DNA of 64,000 nt from contig CM070919.1 of assembly GCA_036417435.1 (NCBI GenBank), forward strand, positions 35,580,318 to 35,644,317. Direction: 5' to 3'. The number at the start of each line of letters is the position of its first letter. The first letter of the stretch is position 1. The position numbers were made by a program, and so were the translations under genes. Source of the stretch: Inia geoffrensis. Taxonomy: Eukaryota > Chordata > Mammalia > Artiodactyla > Iniidae. The notes below the pieces were generated by a model that was given only the letters and a program-made list of their open reading frames with translations, was not told where the DNA came from and did not search any database. Positions 21,991 to 34,123 of this stretch are shown here, piece after piece.

Positions 21991-23820
21991 TCACCTGGAA
22001 AAATTTAGATTAACTGGCTTGGCCTAGATTTAGAGGACTGAATCCAACAAGGCAGAAGAACTGAGTCATTGAAGAGTACATCTAAGGTCCCTAGTCTTTG
22101 ATCTCCTACTAAAAGTATGTTCTCTTTTCATAGCAAAGTTCAAATCTCTCTGCATGTGAGGATTGGGGTGAAACTCTCTGTGTGTTATTTTGTATAATCC
22201 GTGATTCGAAAATACCCAAAGCCTTTCATCACTGAAGGGCTTCAAGGGTGCCACTGTCCCCTATATCCGCTTAGCTGTCCAGCTGGGCCCTCCACAGACT
22301 AGAAGTCCCTGCTCATCTCCCTCTCTACACTCGACTACACTCAACTCTGCGCCATCGTGAGTACACACTCCAGGAGATTATCTGCCATCAAGTTTGAACA
22401 AGGCGACTGCAAAAGTTGTCCTACCTAAAGAGGTAGAGCCTCCACTATTTTTTTCCTAGATTCTGTCTCATAAAACGTACGCCTGTCCTCTCTTTTCCTC
22501 CTGTCTCTCCAACATTTTGTCCAGAAATTTCTTCATGAGTAGCCACTCAAAGTCTGGCTTTCTTCTACCTGAGTTCGGATGTATTGGGTCACCAAGAGCA
22601 CAGAGCTTTCTGGATATACCTGGGGCTCTTCGAACACACAGAGAAGGGGAAGGGGGAGGGGGAGGAACTGGGGGAGGACCAGAAGGTACAGAAAGAGGAG
22701 GCAGAAGAGCAAAAAGGCCTTAAGATACGGGGTTAGGAACTGTCTGAGCAGCTTTTCATTCAAGTTGCTATCAGCGGGTTGGATTTCTCCGCTCAGAGCT
22801 CGTCCTGACTTAATGTCTGAGAGAGTTCTTCCTGTGTGATGACCAACTCTCTCAGTTTGCCTTGGACTGTGCTCTTCTGATATCCGTGATGTTAATCCAC
22901 AATCTGCTTTTTCCCACTAAACTCAGCTGCCAGCCACCTGCTGTCCGTCAGGCCTCGCCTACTGCCAGGTCTTATAAATCCAACATGGAGGTGAGCATCA
23001 ATTACAACACAGGCGTTGGCATCCCGATTTTTCAATCGGGTTCCCAGGAGAAACAGAGAAATTATTTTTTGAGCTAGTTTTAATCTTAAGCTGATAAAGC
23101 ACAAATGCCAATTCTAGCCATAGTTTGATGGCTGTAACAATATATGTTCTTTCTTAACTAAAAGCATATCAACAATGAATGAACAGCATAATATTTTAAG
23201 TACTTACTACTACAATTATATATTCTTCCTAAATAATGAAGAACAAATATGATCTTATCTTCCTTAAATTTAATTTTCAGGACGGTAGGAAAGAACATAA
23301 GTCCAATCATTAAACTGAATATTTACACATTTTTTAAGAGTGTGGTGAGAACAGAAATGAGGCAAGAGAATAGTCAATGAGGTGATTTAATTTTTTAAAA
23401 TAGATAGAGCTAATTAGTTCACCATCGCCTTTCGTTCTAATTCTGATACATCAGGATACCAAATAATCCTTAACAAACTGGCTGTTAATAACCAATCACA
23501 CTGAGCCATTTCTTAGTATCATATCAAGATAAAAATATATATAGCTATCTCTAATAATAAATTTGTAACTGTAAACACTTGCAAATGTTACTGAAAATCT
23601 TTTACTTAACATTTTAAAATATGGTCTTTTCCATTAAAATACTTCAGAGATTTTTTTCCTTCAGGATTTAAAAAAATAACTAATATCTTATGTAACTACC
23701 TCTCAATTACCCACATTTGGAAAGCCCACATTGACAGTTCTTCCTAGAAACGTTTAACCCCAGTCTAACTAAACCCTGTCACCCACTGCTGGGTTGCGCC
23801 CTACTGCTGCCAGTTGGTAT
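21991..23820. other. Unassigned stretch with a short hairpin
   Basis: No confident repeat. It contains a purine-rich GGGGGA-type tract at about 22645-22720, an 11-bp perfect hairpin at 22817-22855 and a small 'cccgatt'/'aatcggg' hairpin near 23022-23039. Part of 22.8-22.9 kb may be a relic DNA transposon, which I could not name. Confidence 0.45.
22817..22855. repeat. 11-bp perfect inverted repeat
   Basis: 'ctgagagagtt' at 22817-22827 pairs with 'aactctctcag' at 22845-22855 across a 17-nt loop. It could be the remnant of a palindromic DNA element or chance. No small-RNA gene is implied. Confidence 0.6.
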
Positions 23821-25000
23821 GAGCTCAAGGAATGCAAACTTATTTTAATATTAGTTCCAGCAGAGCATTAGCAGGAATGTAAACCTCCCAGGGAAAATGC
23901 ATATAATGTATTTGAAAATCAAATATAAAATGATTTGGGGTAATCGGAACCACCATTGGTTTCCATTCGGACAGATAATTGAGAATCAACTATACTACTG
24001 TATTGATAAACTATGCATCACACGTAGTCCAGGGGGAGAAAAGGATTTCTGAAACACAAATTAAAGTAAGGAAGCCAGAAGGTGCTGTGGAAACAGTGGG
24101 TCTTCATAAAGAGGAAGCCAGAGCTGACAAATGTTTCTACTTTTCCTTTCTCTGTGAGAATATGAAGTTTTAAATGATATGCAGCCAGCAGCAGATGAAA
24201 TAATAGCTCTCAGACACTTTATAATTCAGAAACAGATATGTGATTGATTGCAAGGAGGCATCGCCGCCGGCAGTTTTTGTTGGCACATTTTGATGATACA
24301 GTTGCTTCGGTGAACTTCAAGTACATCAGTGACACACTCTGCGTTGCAGACAATGTTGAATGATTTTGAAGCTAATAATTTGTGAGAGCTTTTGGAGCCC
24401 GTTATTAGGTTCAAGTCAGGAGAGATTTATTTTGTTGAATCCTAGATTCCTTGCTGTGTGTTCTGTTTATCTCATCGTATTCTGCTAGTAAACAAATATG
24501 TAAAACTTTAATGTAGGTGGACCCTTGATAACAATGCGTCATCGCCCAAACAAGGTTTCCCATTTGAAACACTTTCTCTAGTCGGTGGTTTTGTTGCCGT
24601 CATGTTTCTTGAAAAAGAGGAAGGATAAAACGAGTCTTCTCAAGTTGGAATTCCATCAAGGCGTAGCTGATAGGGAAAATTCAATGGTTTGTCCTTAATT
24701 AGGAGATGAAACTATCATTGACCCCAGAATTTATTAAATTCCTGCTATTTTTAAGTTGAGGATAGTAGATTTGAGAACATGCAGTGTTCTTAGGAGCTTT
24801 TTAGAGGCTGTGAATGCCAGATCAAAAGGAAGTGCTAAAGTGTTATGACACAAGGTCTAAATCCAATTGTTGTTTAAGTAGTTCTTTGGGCCATGTTTTA
24901 TTTCCAGTACCTGCTGAATGCTGCATATACCACAGTTTGTTTAAGTGAAAGAAGTTTTAAATTATTTTTACATCACAGCTGATTTACAATGAAAAGAATT
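23821..25000. other. Repeat-poor AT-rich stretch, candidate conserved non-coding element
   Basis: No interspersed repeat recognised over about 1.2 kb. It contains homeodomain-like core motifs (for example 'cttaattagg' at about 24696-24705 and 'gctaataatttg') and mixed sequence around 24200-24740. Composition and lack of repeats fit a developmental enhancer or other conserved element, but conservation cannot be judged from one sequence. Confidence 0.35.
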
Positions 25001-25774
25001 TCAGGGTGTATAAATCTATTTTCTGTAGTATTCTTCAATCATTTTCTGCTTATAGTCTCTTAATCGTGCTATGTTTTTTTTATTGCACTGATTTGAAGAA
25101 AGAAGTAGCACTATGTGTTTGTTATTTTTCCTGTTGCTTTTCTTTTGCCTCAAGAAGACCCATTGAGAAACATTCTTCTTCAGAAAAAGTGCACATATAC
25201 ACAGTGTGTAAATATGGTGATGGGACAATTCTCGTCACCTTGTCTTCAGAGTGCGCACAGGAAGCCTTCACGCGTGGCCTGGTATTGCCAAGGTTTGCCC
25301 ATCGGGCATTTTCTCTCTAACGGCCACTGCAAAGTTCCTGTGTTCTTGCGTGCTTCTCAGACCACGGTGGTGGGCGTGGGTGGGAATGGCCTCTGGGATC
25401 TGGTCCACTCCCAACGGCCCTTTCAGGCCACTCGCACCTTCTCTCTTCATAAAACTGTGTCAGGTTCCTTTTCCTTCCTCGTACCCTTTGATTAGTCCAA
25501 GATGTACTATATGTAAGAAATTTGTACACACAGTACAGCGGCATGGCCAGCACTAAAATTTAGCATCCTTGTGATTCATTTACCATCAAAAACATTTAGC
25601 ACTTTAAGATGATCTTCATAAAACGTATTCTATTGAAATGGCACCTACGACGTGTTTAGATCTGTACAGACAGAGGTTAGATTCCATGCTCTTTAATTTT
25701 TTAAATATCTCCAACCTTCCTGTTAGTGGGGTTTTTTTTTGGGGGGGGGGGAGGGTGGGTTCTGCTGCCCTTGC
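25001..25774. other. Unassigned stretch with T/G homopolymer junction
   Basis: No repeat or gene assigned with confidence. A T-run at about 25732-25740 directly adjoins a G-run at 25741-25751. The open frames here overlap in several frames and have no domain. Confidence 0.5.
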
Positions 25775-26030
25775 CACCTCTCATTGTATTTTTCCTGAAC
25801 ATTCTTAGTGGCAGCGATATTCTTTGAGCCATCAGGACTCAAAACCTTAATCAATCTGTCGGTCCTCCCTCCCCTTTGCCACACTTTTTGATGCACCAAA
25901 CATTGTCCATTCTTTCCTTAACATCTTCCTCCAAATCATCGTTTTCTTTCCATCATCACCAATAGAACACTTTAGTTCAAGACACTCGGCCTAATGCGTG
26001 ACATCTGCGTTCTTCATTTGAGTAGGTGAA
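25775..26030 (+). mobile_element. Possible L2 fragment
   Basis: Weak resemblance to the sense L2 upstream region ('tttccatcatcaccaatag', 'ctttagttcaagacactcgg', 'gcgtgacatctgcg'). Highly diverged, so the assignment is tentative. Confidence 0.4.
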
Positions 26031-26399
26031 AATAAGTATATTTTCAGTCACGTGCTCCTCTGTTTACCTTAAGCAGACTAACAAGCTGAGATTGTGTTTT
26101 TGTTTGTTGTTTTTGTTTTATTTCAAAAACAGCAATGTAGGAGAATGGAAGGGCACAGTCTTGAGTGTGAAATGATCTAGGACTTCATGCTCATTCTGTG
26201 TTTGTCACCTACATGCTTTAGCTCAAAATCTCTATTTCCATAAACCGAATTGTGGTTATCCATAAAGATGTTGAATGAGTTTTTTCAAAGGATCGTCCTT
26301 TGATTATTAAATAAGATCATTTTATATTGAGCACTGACCGAGTGCCCCACTCAGTAGTACTGCTTAATAAGTGATATTATCACTTTAAGATTATTTTGC

Positions 26400-26914
26400 A
26401 GAAACAGCTCATCCAAATCAACAACAAAAAAACCCAAACAAATCAATCAAAAAAATGGGCATTTGAGCTAAATAGACATTTCTCCAAAGAAGACATATAG
26501 ATCTTCCCGTGTAAAGATGCTCAACATCAATAACTGATTTGCTTTGCATCACTAGAGAATGCAAATCAAAGCTACAATGAGGAAGCACCTCACACTGGTC
26601 AGAATGGCCATCAACAAACACTCTGCAAATAACAAAGTCAGGAGAGGGTGTGGAGAAAAGGGAACCCCCTGCACTGTTGGTGGGAATGTAAATTGGTGTA
26701 GCTACTATGGAAAATGGTATGGAGGGTCCTCAAAAAACTAAAAATAGAGTTGCCATATGATCCAGCAATCTCACTCCTGGGCATACATCCAGAGAACGCT
26801 ATAATTCAGAAAGATACATGCACCCCAGTATTCACTGCAGCACTATTTATAATAGCCAAGACATCGAAGCAACCTAAGATGTCCATCAACAGATGAATGA
26901 ATAAAGATGATGTG

Positions 26915-26955
<41 letters not shown>

Positions 26956-27415
26956 ATGAAAAACTAATCAGCCATAAAAAACGGGTAAAATAATGTCATT
27001 TTCAGCAACATGGATGGACCTAGAGATTATCATACAAAGTGAAGAAAGAGAAAGACAAATACCATATGATATCAGTTGTATGTGGAATCTAAAATATGAC
27101 ACAAATGAACATATCTACAAAACAGAAACAAACACCCATACGTAGAGAACAGACTTGTGGTTGCCAAGGGGAGGGGGTGGGGGGAGAGTTGGATTGGGAG
27201 TTTGGGATTAGCAGATGCAAACTATTATATACAGGATGGATAAACAATAAGGTCCTATCGCAGAGCACAGGGAACTATATTCAATACCCTGTAGTAAACC
27301 ATAATGGAAAAGAATATGAAAAAAGAAAAAAAAAATATATATATATAACAATCACTGTGCCATACAGCAGAAATTAACAAAGCATTGTAAATGAACTACA
27401 ATAAAATTTTTTTAA
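26400..27415 (+). mobile_element. LINE-1 3' end, 5'-truncated
   Basis: Starts near 'acagctcatccaaatcaac', has 'gggtgtggagaaaagggaac', 'atagccaagacatcgaag' and 'actatattcaataccctg', and ends 'gaactacaataaaattttt'. An internal TG/TA tract (26912-26955) has expanded at the usual 3' UTR position. It has no open ORF2. Confidence 0.92.
26912..26955. repeat. (TG)n(TA)n microsatellite
   Basis: Alternating tg then ta units inside the L1 3' UTR. Confidence 0.9.
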
Positions 27416-28554
27416 AAAGATTTCTTTTGTACAAAGATATGTTCTGATTGTAGCCCTCCCAAATTGCAAATGTCTAGCTTGTATTTGATTCCTTTCACTC
27501 TTACCTCTTGACAATATGATTTTGGTATCAACAAACGTATGCTGAACATTTAATAAACAAAGGCACATCATAGGTACTGCAAAAACACAAGTTGAGAAAC
27601 AAACTCTGCTTCAGGAAATTTGTAATACTGATTGAGAGTATAAAGAGGCCTAGATGCAAGTTAACAGCAGCACTGGTTCTAAACATCCTTGCCTTACAAT
27701 CAAAGTAAAAACAGCATGGAGCTGGGGCCCCAAGGAGAGTGGATATCCGTGTCAGCTGGGGAAAGCATCCTGAGACAGCCTATGTAATTAATGGGCTGAG
27801 GGTCACACAAGACGGTCACTCTTGGGGAGGATGGAAGTTTGTGACCGAAGAGAATCCTGGATCTTCAGCCTAAATCTTCTCCCCCAACACACACTTCCTC
27901 CGTCCTCTCCATCCCTGTCACCACTGTCCCACCAGCCTCCACCAGGCTGCTCTGCCAGAGGTTCCCAAACGGGTCCGACCAGTGAAAACTGGTGCCGATT
28001 ACAAACCACCTGGACTGTGGGACCCAGGTCAGCCCCTGAAGAGACAAAGGACTGATGGAAATATTTCCAGGAAGACTGACTCATCCTCTTTATTTTTCTC
28101 CCACTTAAAGACATGAGTGGAGAATCGTGATGTTTTTAATCATGATCATCATTAGTATTATTTTGTCTTGGTTCCATGGGCTTCTTGAGGGCTGGGCAGG
28201 ATACTTCAGCTCTTCCTCATGGACACTGCTGTCTCTCCCCCTGCCTGTGATTCTTTGAATACTTGCCATGTGTCAGACTGTGCTCAGCCCTCCGAGGCCT
28301 ATGGACATGGGTATATTTGTTTTTGTGGTTGGATTTTTCTTCCCCTAAACATGGATCATATGGTATATTTACTTCTGAATTCTTTCACTTTTCCCCATGC
28401 TTAAAGTTCTTAAATAACGACTTATTTCAGGAAAGCACCTGGTAGGCTCCAGGAACCCTCCCTTGCTTTCCTAGGGTCTCAGGAGTCATACTTTGATTAA
28501 TCCAGTTTAAAGTATTCCCTACGCTGGGTGGGCAGACTCACAAACCTATTGGTG
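27416..28554. other. Unassigned non-coding stretch
   Basis: The region 27550-27600 faintly resembles an antisense L2/MIR tail. Nothing else recognised. The 103-residue antisense frame at 27803-28114 has no domain. Confidence 0.45.
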
Positions 28555-28665
28555 TAAACTTGGGGAAAATAATCTTGTGCTGTTTTTTTCAGTCTATAAA
28601 ATAAGGGAGCTGGATTAGATGCTCTATAAATATCTTTTCAGCACTGAATCCCTCTGATTCCCCTA
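28555..28665 (+). mobile_element. Possible MIR-class SINE fragment
   Basis: Resembles the sense end of a MIR-type SINE: 'cagtctataaaataagggag', 'gctggattagatgctct', 'ttcagcactgaa'. Short and diverged. Confidence 0.5.
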
Positions 28666-29459
28666 ATACCCAAACGTCGTTTTTAAAAAGATCACACTTT
28701 TCTTCTTTTAACACCTTAAAATATATAATGCGTATAATGTGTCTCGTCAGCATTTCCCACGGTGACAAGAGTGCTCAGGGTTCATTTTGCACTTCTGCGT
28801 TTCCAATGCAGTGTTGGGTAACACTTGCAATTGACTAAGAAGTGTGGTACACTAAACAAAAGATTACAGTGTACGGGCGACGGAATGTTGTAACTGAAGT
28901 CACAAAATATCTTATCATAAATTCCATAGAAGGGCTGCAATAATGTTCACCAAAAACGGATTTTTTCCTCAACACGGGATTTGGATTATAATAACACTGG
29001 TGCCCTGAATTTAAATAACTTCCATTTGAGGAATCTAAATTCTTGTTTATGAAGACTTTCCAATCTGATCACAGCAAACAACTAGTACCAGTTTCCTGCA
29101 GCAAAATAATAATAATATGTCTCAGTCAAAGGTGGCATTGAATTGGAAATGAACTTCCAATCCAGAGATGTGAGAAGCCTATGTAAGGGAATTATTGAAA
29201 ATTCCCTACCAAAAGAACTAAATGAGAAAACACTGCGACTTTATTTTTCATTGTAATGACGACAGTGAATTGTTGACTCTAAGCTTTTTATTGCTGTGTG
29301 CAGGGCACACTCACACTGATGCACGCATATATACCGGACACACACAGGGCAAGAGGAACCTGAAAAGCTTATATTAAACATACACCTTAATGCTACCATG
29401 AGGTTGCAGCAGGAAAAAGAGAATGGCTAGTTACGGACAGCCAGGCCTATGTTCTAAGC
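28666..29459. other. Repeat-poor stretch
   Basis: No repeat recognised. It is AT-rich and contains motifs such as 'ggaattattgaaaattccc' near 29188. Conservation is possible but untested. Confidence 0.4.
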
Positions 29460-30295
29460 CTTTTCTACGTTATAACATACACTCCTCAGTATTTCTCTAA
29501 GCAGTATTGGTATTCACCCAATTTCATAGATAAATACAGGGAGGCTTAGAGAGACTAAGTAATGGTCTCCATAGCATGCATAGTTAGTGACCAGTAGTAG
29601 TAGGATTTGTTTTTCTTGTTTTTTTAATTGCAGTATAGTTGATTTACAATGATCTGTTAGCTTCAGGTGTACAGCAAAGTGAATTAATTATATATACACA
29701 CACACACGTGTGCACACACACACACACACACATCCACTCTTTTTCAGATTCTTTTCCCACGTAGGATTATTACAGAATATTGAGGAGAGTCCCCTGTGCA
29801 GTACAGTAGGTCCTTACTAGTTATCTATTTTATATATAGTTGTGTGTATATGTTCATCCCAGTCTCCTAATTTATCACCTCCCCACACGTTTCCCCTTTG
29901 GTAACCATAAATTTGATTTCGAGACCTGTGAGTCTGTTTCTCTTTTGTAAATAAGTGCATTTGTATCAATGAGGTATCACCTCATACCGGTCAGATTGGC
30001 CACCATCAAAAAATCTACAAACAAAAAATGCTGGAGAGTGAGTGGAGAAAAGGGAACCCTCTTGCACTGTTGGTGGCAATGTGAATTGATGCAGCCACTA
30101 TGGAGAACACCATGGAGGTTCCTTAAAAAACTACCAATAGAACTACCCTACGACCCAGCAGTCCCACTACTGGGCGTATATCTGGAGAAAACCACAATTC
30201 GAAAAGATACGTGCACCCCAACGTTCCTTTTGGTAGGATGTGAATTCAGGTCTGTCAGACGCAAACATCCGGGCTCTGCCACAGGCTCCCTATAA
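29460..30295 (-). mobile_element. MIR SINE interrupted by an L1
   Basis: Antisense MIR in two parts. The left part (to 29609) has 'tacagggaggcttagagag' and 'agttagtgaccagtagtag'. The right part (from 30233) resumes with 'gtgaattcaggtctgtcag'. The MIR becomes continuous when the L1 at 29610-30232 is removed. Confidence 0.82.
29610..30232 (-). mobile_element. 5'-inverted (twin-primed) LINE-1 inside a MIR
   Basis: 29610-29968 is antisense L1 3' end ('cagtatagttgatttacaat', 'ggtaaccataaatttga', 'ttttgtaaataag'). At 29969 the sequence flips to sense L1 from further upstream ('atgaggtatcacctcatacc', 'ctatggagaacaccatgg') to about 30226. The L1 segment between the two parts is missing. Flanking 'gtaggat(t/g)tg' at 29600-29609 and 30233-30242 is the target duplication. 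This is the classic signature of twin priming. An AC/GT-rich tract lies at 29690-29732. Confidence 0.9.
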
Positions 30296-31268
30296 TTTAA
30301 TAACGACTATATGTTTTGCGCATGACGTCCCTCCTTCAGCAAACGTGTGGACTCACTCCCTGGGAACTTTCTCGTGATTCGTGCTAGTAGGAGTCCCAGA
30401 ATCCCAAGGTTATCAGCAGAGTGGCTCTCTGTACAGTAACACTATGAAGAGTCTTGATTGATTTTACAAGATTACTAAACACACATGAGGGGTTTTCCTT
30501 TGTTTTCTGGCAGCGGGTGATGGTGGCCTGTTTCTATTCCCTCCCAACAGAAGCAGGAAGGAATTCTTCAAAGCAGATACCGAGTTACTTCAGTTATCCC
30601 CAGATGGAGTAAAAGCCTGTATTTTGCTCTGCTCTGCCTTGACAACCTAACAAGAACTCCCAAGGAGGGAAAAATGCCTCTTGAGAAGGGGCATTTGTTT
30701 TTGTCGCTATCATTCATAAAGGTCTTACTTGGAGTAAATGTGGTACACTTTTCAGCAGATACGCACGCAGGAACTAAAGACTGCACGTGGCACGTTCACA
30801 TGACAGCGTTGGACACGGGCTGGTACTCAGGCCTTCCCGGAGACGTGTTCTGATCCTCTTTGATCACACTAATAACACACTACGAGGCGTCGCTCTGCGG
30901 GATGTGGTTAAAGCTTACTCGAGCTTCAGAAACCACTGGCACTTTCCTGGGGGGAAATATCAGAACATTTTTATTTTTATCTCAATCACTCCAGCAAACT
31001 TCATGGAGAAGAGCCTCTTTCAGTGATACAGGGCAATTTCTGTCACAAGCAGTATTTGAGAAGCGATGGCGTAAACAGTCAATATACGGTGGTGGGAAAT
31101 GGTGAATAAAACGATGCAGTGGTAAATGTCTAAACTTCCCTTGAGCTGGAGTTGGAGTTGTTTTTTTTTTCCTTTACAAATTAGGCTGTTAATGTTTTTG
31201 TTTATAGTCTTTCCAGCAAATAAGAGAATAGTCTTTTTAAAATATTCAAGACGTTTTTCCTGATTTTT
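30296..31268. other. Unassigned non-coding stretch
   Basis: No repeat family or gene recognised. It ends at the edge of the inverted-repeat arm. Confidence 0.5.
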
Positions 31269-31489
31269 AGATTTCACTCTGATAATCCTGTTAAAGCCCA
31301 AAGATCTCCCCAATGTAAAACTTCTACGTTTCCTCATCCTGGGCTGGCTTCAGGCTGTGCCTGTCCTTCCTCTTCTCCCAAACACACAGACTGTTGTGAG
31401 TTTCTGCATAGCTAGAGCAGCAAGGGATGAAAAGATGAAAACTGGAAGCCAAGTCATTAGCTAAAGGTAAAGGGAGAAGCCAGAAGAAA
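31269..31489 (+). repeat. Left arm of a 221-bp inverted repeat
   Basis: This segment is the reverse complement of 33392-33612 with three mismatches that I could find and no gaps (about 98.6% identity). Landmarks are 'gataatcctgttaaagccc', 'ggcttcaggctgtgcctgtc' and 'agctagagcagcaagggatg'. The arm is not a recognised transposable element. Confidence 0.93.
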
Positions 31490-31548
31490 TGCTGGGGCCA
31501 TGAATTATTTGTGTGTGCTTATTCTTGTGTGTGGACGAGTGTGAGTGA

Positions 31549-31581
<33 letters not shown>

Positions 31582-32689
31582 GGAATGTGTTACATGGAAT
31601 GAATTTTAATATGTACCTTAAAGTATAAAAAGAGTAATTTCATTCCTTTTGTCAAACACCAGACGGTAGCAAATATATTCTGGCAAATATGGAAGAAAAT
31701 AAGGAAAGATTTTCTAAATTTATACAAAAATGCTTATGACCCGAGTCATACTAGATCTTCCAGACAAATTGGTGGACTTGTTCTTTGACAGAAAACTACA
31801 CTTACTTTTTCCCTGGTTGAGAATGGTGTGATTAAGTATGTTGGGGAGAACAGATTAGACTGTATTATGGTGCATCATATTGCAGGCATTTCCTGTGTCA
31901 TTATTGGTAGCCGTTCCTTTCCAATCTCTCTCTCTTGAATATTCTGAAAGCATGAGTGCCATGGAAAGCGGATTTACTCCTGATGCAAAGGCTCTGATCC
32001 CTGATTCAGAGTCATCATTATTTCCTTCCCTAAGAGCTTCCTCAAAGGCACTGCCCTAAAGTCTTGTCAGAGCCTGTAATGATTTTCTATAAACCAGAAT
32101 CATCTATGAGTTATTATTTTGAGAACAGGCCATAGCACAGGCTGTAGCTCTCGTTTTGTATGTTTTCTGCATTTAGTCACTGGGGCAAAACCAGATTTTG
32201 TTGATATGCTCTTCCCACTGGTTGAGAAGACAAAGATTTCCTGTGGAAGAGATTAAGGGAGAGAAATTGTAACAGCAGGAGAGAAAACGGCAGTAAAATC
32301 ACTTCCTTAGAGCAAACTTCAAAGGTACTAGAAGTAGTCCCATATACAAATTGGGGCTTTCCCCAAACCGGTTTGTTTACACTCAGTTTGCTAGGTCACT
32401 GGATGGCGTCCTAATGCAGGAAGTTCCATGTTTGTGCACACGCACACATACATCCTCCTCTTTGGTGATCCAGGATGAGGCTGAATGAATTGTATTGATC
32501 ATGCGTTTCCCAATTCCCTTCTCTCTCCCTGATGAATGCAGCTATCCCCGTGAAAATCATGTTTAATTTTTGCATTGCTCAGACTTACTTGATTTAGAGC
32601 TTGCACCTTTTGTTTTAGAGTTATGTTCTTGCTTTCATCCTGGAAGAGACGGGGGTGTTTTTTTTGTTTTTTTTTTTTAAGGGCTTCAA
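31490..32689. other. Spacer of the inverted repeat, first part
   Basis: Mostly unassigned sequence. Contains a (GT)n(GA)n tract at about 31550-31581. No gene. Confidence 0.5.
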
Positions 32690-32996
32690 ATGCTTGGCTT
32701 TTTATTTATTTATTTATTTATTTATTTATTTGGGGCTGTGTTGGTCTTTGTTTCTGTGCGAGGGATTTCTCTAGTTGCGGCAAGCGGGGGCCACTCTTCA
32801 TCGTGGTGCGCGGGCCTCTCACTGTCGCGGCCTCTCTTGTTGCAGAGCGCAGGCTCCAGACGCGCAGGCTCAGTAGTTGTGGCTCACGGGCCCAGTTGCT
32901 CCACGGCATGTGGGATCTTCCCAGACCAGGGCTCGAACCCGTGTCCCCTGCATTAGCAGGCAGATTCTCAACCACTGCGCCACCAGGGAAGCCCAG
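32690..32996 (-). mobile_element. CHR-1-type SINE with (TTTA)n tail
   Basis: Antisense SINE: an expanded tail of TTTA units (about 32701-32731), then 'tttctctagttgcggcaag', 'agtagttgtggctcacggg', the antisense B box 'agggctcgaacccgtgtc' and the end 'ccaccagggaagccc'. I could not find a convincing target duplication. It lies in the spacer between the inverted-repeat arms. Confidence 0.93.
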
Positions 32997-33111
32997 AGAC
33001 AGGTTTTTGATGAGTGGCCTGTGACAACTAGCCTGGTCTCCAGATCCTAGGTCCTGAAGATCTACACGTTTCAGGAGCACGCATAGGCTCTTCATTCTGG
33101 GAAGTTTCGTT

Positions 33112-33270
33112 GCTGTGTTAGCCATTCACTATACTCTGTCCGGGCATGGTACTAGGCTCTGACAATTCAGTGGTGAATGAGACAGATATGGATTTTTGTC
33201 CCCATGAGGGGGGTTGTAGTTCAGTGGGACTCAAGTAATTAGTGAAAGAAGAACTAAATGAATCCTGGTG
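33112..33270 (-). mobile_element. L2 LINE 3' fragment
   Basis: Antisense L2: 'gggcatggtactaggctctg', 'cagtggtgaatgagacag', 'gtccccatgaggggggttg'. Lies within the inverted-repeat spacer. Confidence 0.75.
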
Positions 33271-33391
33271 AGGAACTCATAACCCAGCCAACCAGCCTTC
33301 AACTCATAACTTGTCTCTTCAACTGGACTCTTAATGCCATCCAGCAATCCTACCACATCGCCGCGCTTAGATGGCTATTTGTTTTCTTCAG

Positions 33392-33612
33392 TTTCTTCTA
33401 GCTTCTCCCTTTACCTTTAGCTAATGACTTGGCTTCCGTTTTTCATCTTTTCATCCCTTGCTGCTCTAGCTATGCAGAAACTCACAACAGTCTGTGTGTT
33501 TGGGAGAAGAGGAAGGACAGGCACAGCCTGAAGCCAGCCCAGGATGAGGAAACGTAGAAGTTTTACATTGGGGAGATCTTTGGGCTTTAACAGGATTATC
33601 AGAGTGAAATCT
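33392..33612 (-). repeat. Right arm of a 221-bp inverted repeat
   Basis: Reverse complement of 31269-31489, same length, no gaps. Similarity stops abruptly at both ends ('tttcttcta...' on the left, '...gtgaaatct' on the right). The spacer between the arms is 1,902 bp. Confidence 0.93.
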
Positions 33613-33822
33613 GAATCATTCTAATCTGGAATGTTATTATCTAAGGGTCACCTGAAAAGCTATGGGGATTTGCCTATGTCAGTCATGTGCAGAGAAAGAG
33701 AAAATGGACAGAGTAAGTTTCATGGAGAGGGCTGAGAAAGAACAAACTTGTTTCCTGCTTGTAACTCAGTTGAACTTCTTCTATAAATGGGTTGTATTGC
33801 CATGAACAATCACATGCATAAT

Positions 33823-34090
33823 AATAATGTGAAGCCACAGCAATCAGAAGCAATAAAAGGAATCCAAATTGGAAAAGAAGTAAAACTGTCACTATTTGCA
33901 GATGACATGATACTATACATAGAAAATCCTAAAGACACTATCAGAAAACTACCAGAGCTCATCAATGAATCTGGTAAAAAAAAGATACATGGGGGCTTCC
34001 CTGGTGGCGCAGTGGTTGAGAGTCTGCCTGCCAATGCAGGGGACACGAGTTCGTACCCCGGTCCGGGAAGATCCTACGTGCCCGTGAACC

Positions 34091-34123
<33 letters not shown>

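Noticed and set aside
32623..33125. Overlapping 133- and 135-residue frames on both strands
   Set aside because: Both are translations of the CHR-1 SINE at 32690-32996.
31269..33612. Large inverted-repeat transposon with 221-bp terminal repeats
   Set aside because: The spacer contains no transposase, the ends lack target duplications or terminal motifs that I could see, and the spacer holds an unrelated SINE and L2.
33833..33960. Retroviral or standalone reverse transcriptase (FADD motif)
   Set aside because: Flanking sequence is LINE-1 on both sides. Only about 45 codons of RT are present.
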